Source: Thiohalorhabdus denitrificans (GTDB lineage: Bacteria; Pseudomonadota; Gammaproteobacteria; Thiohalorhabdales; Thiohalorhabdaceae). Taken from it: a DNA stretch of 64,000 nt. Each line of letters starts with the position of its first letter. The first letter of the stretch is position 1. The notes under the pieces are model-generated. The model was not told the origin of the DNA, searched no databases, and was given only the letters and a program-made list of their open reading frames with translations. A program made the position numbers and the translations under genes. The stretch covers positions 1 to 64,000 of the forward strand of contig NZ_LJCP01000014.1 in NCBI RefSeq assembly GCF_001399755.1, in the 5' to 3' direction. This document shows positions 59,489 to 64,000 of this stretch, in pieces.

Positions 59489-60400
59489 TTGCGCATCGCC
59501 GCCTGCCTGGTCCTGCTGCTCTTCCTCCTGCCACTTCCCGCCTCTGCCGGCGAGCTCCAGATCGAGCACGACGGCACGACCCTGAACGCCAATCTGGCCG
59601 GAGCGGAGGCCGGAGCGGAGGCCGTATCCGACACCGACCGGCTGCTCCTGATGGTGCACGGCACCCGCGGCCATTTCGGCATGGACCTGCTCCGCAACAT
59701 CCAGGAGGGCCTGGCGAAGCGCGGCATCGCCTCCCTGGCCATCAACCTCAGCCTCGGGGTGGACGACCGCCACGGCATCCGCAAGTGCGAGCCGGCCCAC
59801 GACTACACCAACGCCGAGGCCCTGGCGGAGATGGGCGCCTGGATCGGCTGGGCCAAAGAGCAGGGCGTGGAGCGGCTTGCCCTGCTGGGCCATTCCCGGG
59901 GCGGCAACCAGGTGGCCCGCTACCTCGCCGAGGAGCCCGCCGAGGCGGTGCGCGGGGCGGTGCTTCTGGCCCCCGCCACCTGGGACGAGGAGTCGGTCGC
60001 CGCGGCCTTCGAGCAACGCTTCGACACCCCCCTGGAGAAGCCCCTTTCCCGGGCACAAGCCATGGCCGAGGAGGGCTACCAAGACGCCTGGATGAACCAT
60101 GTGCCCTTCCTCTACTGCCCGGATGCCCGGGTCAAGGTCGCCAGCTTCCTGAGCTACTACGGCGGGGACGAGGCCCTGGACACCCCCTCCATCCTTCCCG
60201 ACGCCAAGCGCCCGGTGAAGCTGATGGTGGGCACCGAGGACGAGAACGTCCCGGACCTCGCGGAACGCACCGAGACCCTGCCCGGCAACGCCGACGTCAC
60301 GCGGCGGGTCCTGGAGGGGGCCGGGCACTTCTTCGAGGGCGAGTACACCGAGCAGGTGGTGGTGCAGACCGGGGAATTCCTCTACCGCATCGGCTGGTAG
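59489..60400 (+). CDS. Secreted alpha/beta hydrolase
   Basis: 303 residues with a TTG start at 59489 (GGAG 6 bases upstream); this places the signal peptide LRIAACLVLLLFLLPLPASA at the N terminus. The hydrolase fold shows LLLMVHGTRGHFGMD (oxyanion HG), LALLGHSRGGNQVARYL (nucleophile Ser), and a late GTEDENVPD (Asp) and GAGHFFEGEYTE (His), a full catalytic triad. DUF3530-like or carboxyl-esterase roles are possible. It is transcribed away from wzz and is 79 bases upstream of tonB. Confidence 0.8.
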   Translation: MRIAACLVLLLFLLPLPASAGELQIEHDGTTLNANLAGAEAGAEAVSDTDRLLLMVHGTRGHFGMDLLRNIQEGLAKRGIASLAINLSLGVDDRHGIRKCEPAHDYTNAEALAEMGAWIGWAKEQGVERLALLGHSRGGNQVARYLAEEPAEAVRGAVLLAPATWDEESVAAAFEQRFDTPLEKPLSRAQAMAEEGYQDAWMNHVPFLYCPDARVKVASFLSYYGGDEALDTPSILPDAKRPVKLMVGTEDENVPDLAERTETLPGNADVTRRVLEGAGHFFEGEYTEQVVVQTGEFLYRIGW

Positions 60401-60479
60401 CCGGCCGGGGCGGGGCCTCTGGTAGAATAGCTCTCCTTCGAACCTCCGGAAGCCTCCAGCGCGAGGCCGGGCCCGTTCC

Positions 60480-61376
60480 ATGAGCCGCGCACTTCCCGAC
60501 CCCATTCCCCACCGCGCCGGGCGGCGCTACCTTCCCCTGGTAGCGGCCTTCGCCGGCGCCGTGGCCCTGCACGTGGCCCTGGCGGCCGGGATGGTGGGCG
60601 TCTCCGGGGAGGCCCCGCGGCCGCGCTCCGGTCCGGATGGGTTCCAGGTGGTCAGTGTGCCCGGGGAGGAGTCCGCACCGGAGCGGACCGAGGCCCCCGA
60701 GCCAGAGCCGGAGGAGGCCCCGACCGAGTCCACCCCCGAGCCCCCCGAACCGGATCCCGAGCCCGCCGAGCAGCCGGAAGCGTCCCGGCCGGACCCCGAA
60801 GCGCGGGCGGAGCCCGCCGACTCCCCTTCCGACCCCGTCCCGGGGACCAAGTCCCCGGACGGGCTCGTCAAGCGCCGGACCGCCCCCGAAGAGCCGCGCC
60901 GAACGGAGGAACCGGACCGGGAAAGGGTCGCCCGGGCCCCCGAGGCGGAGCCCGAACCGGAGGCGGAACAGCCAGAGCCTGCCCGGCCGGAGGACGCCGC
61001 CGGCGAGGCCGGCGAGCGCGCCGCGGAGCCCGCCGAGCAGGAGCCCGAGCCGGAGGAGGAGACCGAGACCTCCAGCGGCGCGGGCCGCTACCAGCCCCCC
61101 AGCACCCATTCCGGCTACAAGAGCAACCCGCCCCCGAGCTATCCCCTGCGCGCCCGCCGCCGGGGCCTGGAGGGGACCGTGTTACTGCAGGTCCGCGTGA
61201 GCCCGGAGGGGGAGCCCGTGGCGGTCCGCGTGGACGAGAGCTCGGGCCACGGCATCCTCGACCGCACCGCCCGGGAGACGGTGCGGGACTGGGCGTTCGA
61301 GCCGGCCCGCCGCGGCGGAAGGGCGGTGGAGGGCACCGTGCGGGTACCCGTGCGGTTCCGGCTGTCGGAAGGATAG
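60480..61376 (+). CDS. tonB: TonB energy transducer
   Basis: 298 residues. One N-terminal span (about 18-40), a long Pro/Glu/Arg-rich region (about 60-205) and a C-terminal TonB fold: PPSYPLRARRRGLEGTVLLQ, VRVDESSGHGILDRTARETV and WAFEPARRGG. It passes proton-motive energy from ExbB/ExbD to outer-membrane receptors. The order tonB-exbB-exbD-receptor suggests a dedicated system for the copper-type receptor that follows. Confidence 0.9.
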   Translation: MSRALPDPIPHRAGRRYLPLVAAFAGAVALHVALAAGMVGVSGEAPRPRSGPDGFQVVSVPGEESAPERTEAPEPEPEEAPTESTPEPPEPDPEPAEQPEASRPDPEARAEPADSPSDPVPGTKSPDGLVKRRTAPEEPRRTEEPDRERVARAPEAEPEPEAEQPEPARPEDAAGEAGERAAEPAEQEPEPEEETETSSGAGRYQPPSTHSGYKSNPPPSYPLRARRRGLEGTVLLQVRVSPEGEPVAVRVDESSGHGILDRTARETVRDWAFEPARRGGRAVEGTVRVPVRFRLSEG

Positions 61377-61392
61377 GCCCGCCCACAACGGC

Positions 61393-61418
61393 GTGGGAGC
61401 GGTCCGTGACCGCGACCG
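61393..61418 (+). repeat. REP-like single unit
   Basis: CGTGGGAGCGGTCCGTGACCGCGAC lies between tonB and exbB inside the apparent operon. Confidence 0.75.
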
Positions 61419-61446
61419 AACAACCTACGAGAAAGAGGAAAGCACC

Positions 61447-62085
61447 TTGGCGGAAGGCATTTGGACGGGCTGGTGGCTGGAGGCCGACTGGGTGGTCCGG
61501 GCGGTCTTCCTGCTGCTGGTGACGCTGTCGGTGCTGAGCTGGACGGTGATCCTGGCCAAGCTGGCCCGCTTCGCCGGCATCCTACGCGCGGAGCGGGCGG
61601 CCACGTCCCTGCTGGACAGCAATCGGGACAACGGGGACCTCCTGGGGGAGCTGCGCCCGCACCTGCCCACCCGGGCCCTGCTGAAGGCCGGCCTGCACAT
61701 CACTGAGCGGCCCACCGCCCCGGTAGCCGACCGCGCCACCCTCGCCGCCCACCTGGAGCGCTGGCTGGGCGAGCAGCGGCTGGTGCTGGGCAACAACCTC
61801 ACGCTGCTGGCCACCATCGGCAACTCCGCCCCCTTCATCGGCCTGTTCGGCACGGTGTGGGGCATCATGCACGCCCTCCAGGCCCTGGGCTCCGCCGAGG
61901 CCCTGAGCATCGACGCGGTGGCCGGGCCGGTGGGCGAGGCCCTGGTGGCCACCGCCGCCGGCCTGTTCACCGCCATCCCGGCGGTGATCGGCTACAACCT
62001 CCTGGTGCGCTGGCAGAACCGCATCATGGCCAGGGTGGCCGCCAACGCCGAGCGGGTCCTGGACCGGGTGCTGGGGGGCAGCTAA
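61447..62085 (+). CDS. exbB: ExbB-type proton channel protein
   Basis: 212 residues with a TTG start at 61447 (AAGAGGA upstream). Three membrane spans with the MotA/TolQ/ExbB signature NNLTLLATIGNSAPFIGLFG, TVWGIMHALQALG and GEALVATAAGLFTAIPAVIG. The Thr of TAIPAV lies in the proton path. The partner exbD follows after a REP pair. Confidence 0.92.
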   Translation: MAEGIWTGWWLEADWVVRAVFLLLVTLSVLSWTVILAKLARFAGILRAERAATSLLDSNRDNGDLLGELRPHLPTRALLKAGLHITERPTAPVADRATLAAHLERWLGEQRLVLGNNLTLLATIGNSAPFIGLFGTVWGIMHALQALGSAEALSIDAVAGPVGEALVATAAGLFTAIPAVIGYNLLVRWQNRIMARVAANAERVLDRVLGGS

Positions 62086-62100
62086 CGGTTTCCCGGAACT

Positions 62101-62171
62101 TGTAGGAGCGGCGTCCCCGCCGCGACCGCCGTTTTGCCTTGGCTGAATCGCGGCGAGGACGCCGCTCCTAC
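62101..62171. repeat. REP-like pair within the exbB-exbD gap
   Basis: Two facing units, TGTAGGAGCGGCGTCCCCGC (62101-62126) and an inverted GCGGCGAGGACGCCGCTCCT copy (62147-62171). They could form a large hairpin in the message between exbB and exbD. Confidence 0.8.
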
Positions 62172-62213
62172 GGGGCGAAACGGCCCCCGCTGATAGACCC
62201 AAGGAGCCGAACC

Positions 62214-62627
62214 ATGGCCTTCGGACAGCACGCCGGCGACGCCGACGAGCCCATCTCGGACATCAACGTCACCCCCCTGGTGGACGTGATGCTGGTCCTG
62301 CTGGTGATCTTCATCATCCTGGCGCCCATGTTCGCCCAGGCCCTGCGGGTGGACCTGCCCGAGGCGGAGGCGCCGCCCTCCGCCGAGCCGGTGGTGGCCG
62401 ACCTGAGCGTGGCGGCCGACGGCACCCTGGCGCTGGACAACCGGACCGTCTCCGCGGCGGAGCTGACCGACCGCCTCAAGGCACGCCTGGAGGAGGATCC
62501 CGACCTGGTGGTGCGCCTGAGCGCCGACCGCTCCGTGCCCTACGGCAAGATGGCGCAATTGCTCTCCCGGGTGCGCGGCGCCGGCGTGGAGCGCATCGCC
62601 TTTCGGACCGAGGCGCCGGAGCCCTGA
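62214..62627 (+). CDS. exbD: ExbD/TolR-type protein
   Basis: 137 residues from the ATG at 62214; the longer frame would read through the repeat pair. ISDINVTPLVDVMLVLLVIF is the single span with the essential Asp. The periplasmic domain (TVSAAELTDRLKARLEEDPD, VRLSADRSVPYGKMAQLLSR) matches ExbD. Works with ExbB and TonB. Confidence 0.92.
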   Translation: MAFGQHAGDADEPISDINVTPLVDVMLVLLVIFIILAPMFAQALRVDLPEAEAPPSAEPVVADLSVAADGTLALDNRTVSAAELTDRLKARLEEDPDLVVRLSADRSVPYGKMAQLLSRVRGAGVERIAFRTEAPEP

Positions 62628-62651
62628 CCGGGTATTCCCCTCCCCTTCCCA

Positions 62652-62860
62652 GTCGCGGCCACTGGCCGCTCCCACAAGGGCATTGCAGCCCATGCGGGCC
62701 CCTGTAGGAGCGGCTACTAGCCGCGACCGCCGCTGCCTCCTCCGGGCCTCCTTGAATGTCGCGGCCACTGGCCGCTCCTACAATCGCCCCAGGATTCCTC
62801 CCCGAAGGACCCCCGGCTCCAGCCGATAGCCTCTGTAGGAGCGGCTATCAGCCGCGACCT
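62652..62860. repeat. REP-like array, four units in alternating orientation
   Basis: Units at 62652-62677 (-), 62702-62728 (+), 62758-62783 (-) and 62833-62860 (+) fill most of the 388-base gap between exbD and the receptor gene. The rest of that gap (62861-63015) probably holds the receptor promoter; no clear elements were seen. Confidence 0.85.
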
Positions 62861-63015
62861 GCGGTAAGGGATTTCCCGCACCCCTGTGGCATTTGCCACA
62901 CCCCCGCCCCGCCCCTATTAGCACTAACCCGCTGTTTTTACGGGAAACCCCTCATAGGCACGGGTCTTGCCTCCCGGTGGGCGTCCTCGCACCCACACCC
63001 AGGAGGGGAGTCACC

Positions 63016-64000
63016 TTGTCGAAACGGGGCCTTGCAACCGCCGTATTGAGCACCCTGGCCGTCCAGCCCGCCCTGGCGCAGGACGTGATCCTGCCCGAGA
63101 CGGTGGTGGAGGCCACGCGCATCACCCCGCCCTCCCTGGAGAGCGCCGCGCCGGAGGAGCTCTCCGAAGCGCCGGCCGCGGACGGCGGGGAGCTGCTGCG
63201 CAGCGTGCCCGGGGTCTGGGGCAGCCGCTTCGGGGGCGCGGGCACGGACCCCACGATCCGTGGCCAGGACGAGACCCAGCTCAATGTCCTCACCGACGGC
63301 GGCTACACCCACGGCGGCTGCCCCAACCGCATGGACCCGCCCACCGCCTACGCGGTGCCGGAGACCTTTGACCGAGTGGAGGTGATCAAGGGCAGCCAGA
63401 CCGTCCTCTACGGGGGCGGGGGCAGCGGTGGCACCGTGCGGTTCGAGCGCGACACGCCGCCCTTCCGGGAGGGCGAGGGTCTGCGCGCCGAGGTGGGCGG
63501 CGGCTACCGCTCCAACGCCGACGCCAAGGAAGGCTATGCGGACGTGGCCGCCGGCACGCCCACGGGGTACGCCCGCCTCATCGGCAGCTACAGCGACGCC
63601 GACAGCTACGAGGACGGCGACGGCAACGAGGTGCGCAGCGCCTACACCCACCGCGACGGCAACCTGCTGCTCGGCTACACCCCCGACGACCACACCACCC
63701 TCGAGCTGGGCGCCGAGGCCTTCCGCGCCGAGGACACCCTCTACGCGGGCATGATGGATTCGCCGGAGTCGGAGAAGGACGGCGCCCGGCTCAGCTTCGA
63801 GCGCGAGGCCCCGGTGGGCGGCCTGGACGGTCTGACGGTGGAGGCCTACTACAACGACGTCTACCACCTCATGGACAACTACTCCCTGCGCGACGACCCC
63901 ATGATGTTCATGCGCACGCCGTCGGACTCCACCACCTACGGCGGCCGGGTGCTCGGCGAGGTGTTCGCCGGGGCGAGCTCCCACTGGACGGTGGGCGTGG
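63016..64000 (+). CDS. TonB-dependent copper receptor (OprC/NosA-like), N-terminal part
   Basis: 328 residues are visible and the frame runs off the window. Likely TTG start at 63016, with AGGAGGGGAG upstream; no suitable ATG exists. A signal peptide ends near PALAQ. The plug domain has LLRSVPGVWGSRFGG, DPTIRGQDETQLNVLTDGGY, the CPNRMDPPTAYA motif characteristic of the OprC/NosA copper receptors, and IKGSQTVLYGGGGSGGTVRF. Barrel strands follow. It should import copper, possibly with a copper-binding partner. TonB and ExbB/ExbD are encoded just upstream. Confidence 0.85.
   Translation, partial: MSKRGLATAVLSTLAVQPALAQDVILPETVVEATRITPPSLESAAPEELSEAPAADGGELLRSVPGVWGSRFGGAGTDPTIRGQDETQLNVLTDGGYTHGGCPNRMDPPTAYAVPETFDRVEVIKGSQTVLYGGGGSGGTVRFERDTPPFREGEGLRAEVGGGYRSNADAKEGYADVAAGTPTGYARLIGSYSDADSYEDGDGNEVRSAYTHRDGNLLLGYTPDDHTTLELGAEAFRAEDTLYAGMMDSPESEKDGARLSFEREAPVGGLDGLTVEAYYNDVYHLMDNYSLRDDPMMFMRTPSDSTTYGGRVLGEVFAGASSHWTVGV

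Overview
The window is a piece of a high-GC proteobacterial chromosome, most likely a gammaproteobacterium with an active inorganic sulfur and respiratory metabolism. The pointers are ParE/ParC of the gammaproteobacterial type, a YeeE-TusA-DsrE-like sulfur trafficking operon, periplasmic multihaem cytochromes, a TonB/ExbBD system and Pseudomonas-like REP repeats (GTAGGAGCGGC...GCCGCGAC). The taxonomic reading is inference. No rRNA, tRNA, CRISPR array or intact insertion sequence was found.

Layout. 1-9 kb: the end of a beta-helix protein, a kelch-like lipoprotein, parE, parC, and two ATP-grasp genes on the minus strand. 9.3-21.3 kb: a minus-strand block holding an NtrC-type response regulator, its PAS kinase, a porin, a 3-haem cytochrome, a small lipoprotein, a 5-haem cytochrome, a rhodanese-domain lipoprotein, and an operon for a YeeE/YedE transporter, TusA, a 28-residue membrane peptide and three small DsrE-like proteins. 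21.8-34.3 kb: mixed housekeeping and accessory genes (DJ-1/PfpI, dinG, two more kelch-like lipoproteins, SRAP/YedK, a FixL-like kinase, GlcG/HbpS, thiopurine methyltransferase, a VapBC-like pair, a SleB-like hydrolase). 34.5-59.3 kb: a Wzx/Wzy-type polysaccharide locus with two SQD1-like (UDP-sulfoquinovose synthase family) genes, two intact sulfotransferases and one broken one, glycosyltransferases, Wzx, Wzy, Wzz and an EPS-associated MarR regulator. Base composition drops clearly in its middle (about 39-52.5 kb), suggesting acquired DNA. 59.5-64 kb: a hydrolase, tonB-exbB-exbD and the start of an OprC/NosA-like copper receptor.

The most interesting system is at 9.3-21.3 kb. Three transcription units (small lipoprotein-cytochrome-porin-kinase-regulator; rhodanese lipoprotein; YeeE-TusA-DsrE-like) each have a near-consensus sigma-54 promoter (TGGCACG-N4-NTGCW). 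Each promoter is preceded by an inverted pair of TGCAAT-type sites. The near site is centred 58-59 bp upstream of the -24 element in all three, and the site-to-site distance is 39, 50 and 39 bp. The same block encodes a sigma-54 activator (GAFTGA motif) and its kinase, so this looks like a self-contained regulon. It joins an outer-membrane porin/multihaem cytochrome/rhodanese set, similar in parts list to the extHIJKL conduit of Geobacter, to cytoplasmic persulfide carriers. Its substrate (sulfur, polysulfide, thionate or selenium/tellurium oxyanion) cannot be decided from sequence.

The window also carries many genomic scars: a glycosyltransferase pseudogene, a frameshifted sulfotransferase, an aminotransferase tail and a dinG-like fragment. 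At least twelve clusters of REP-like palindromes often sit in alternating orientation.
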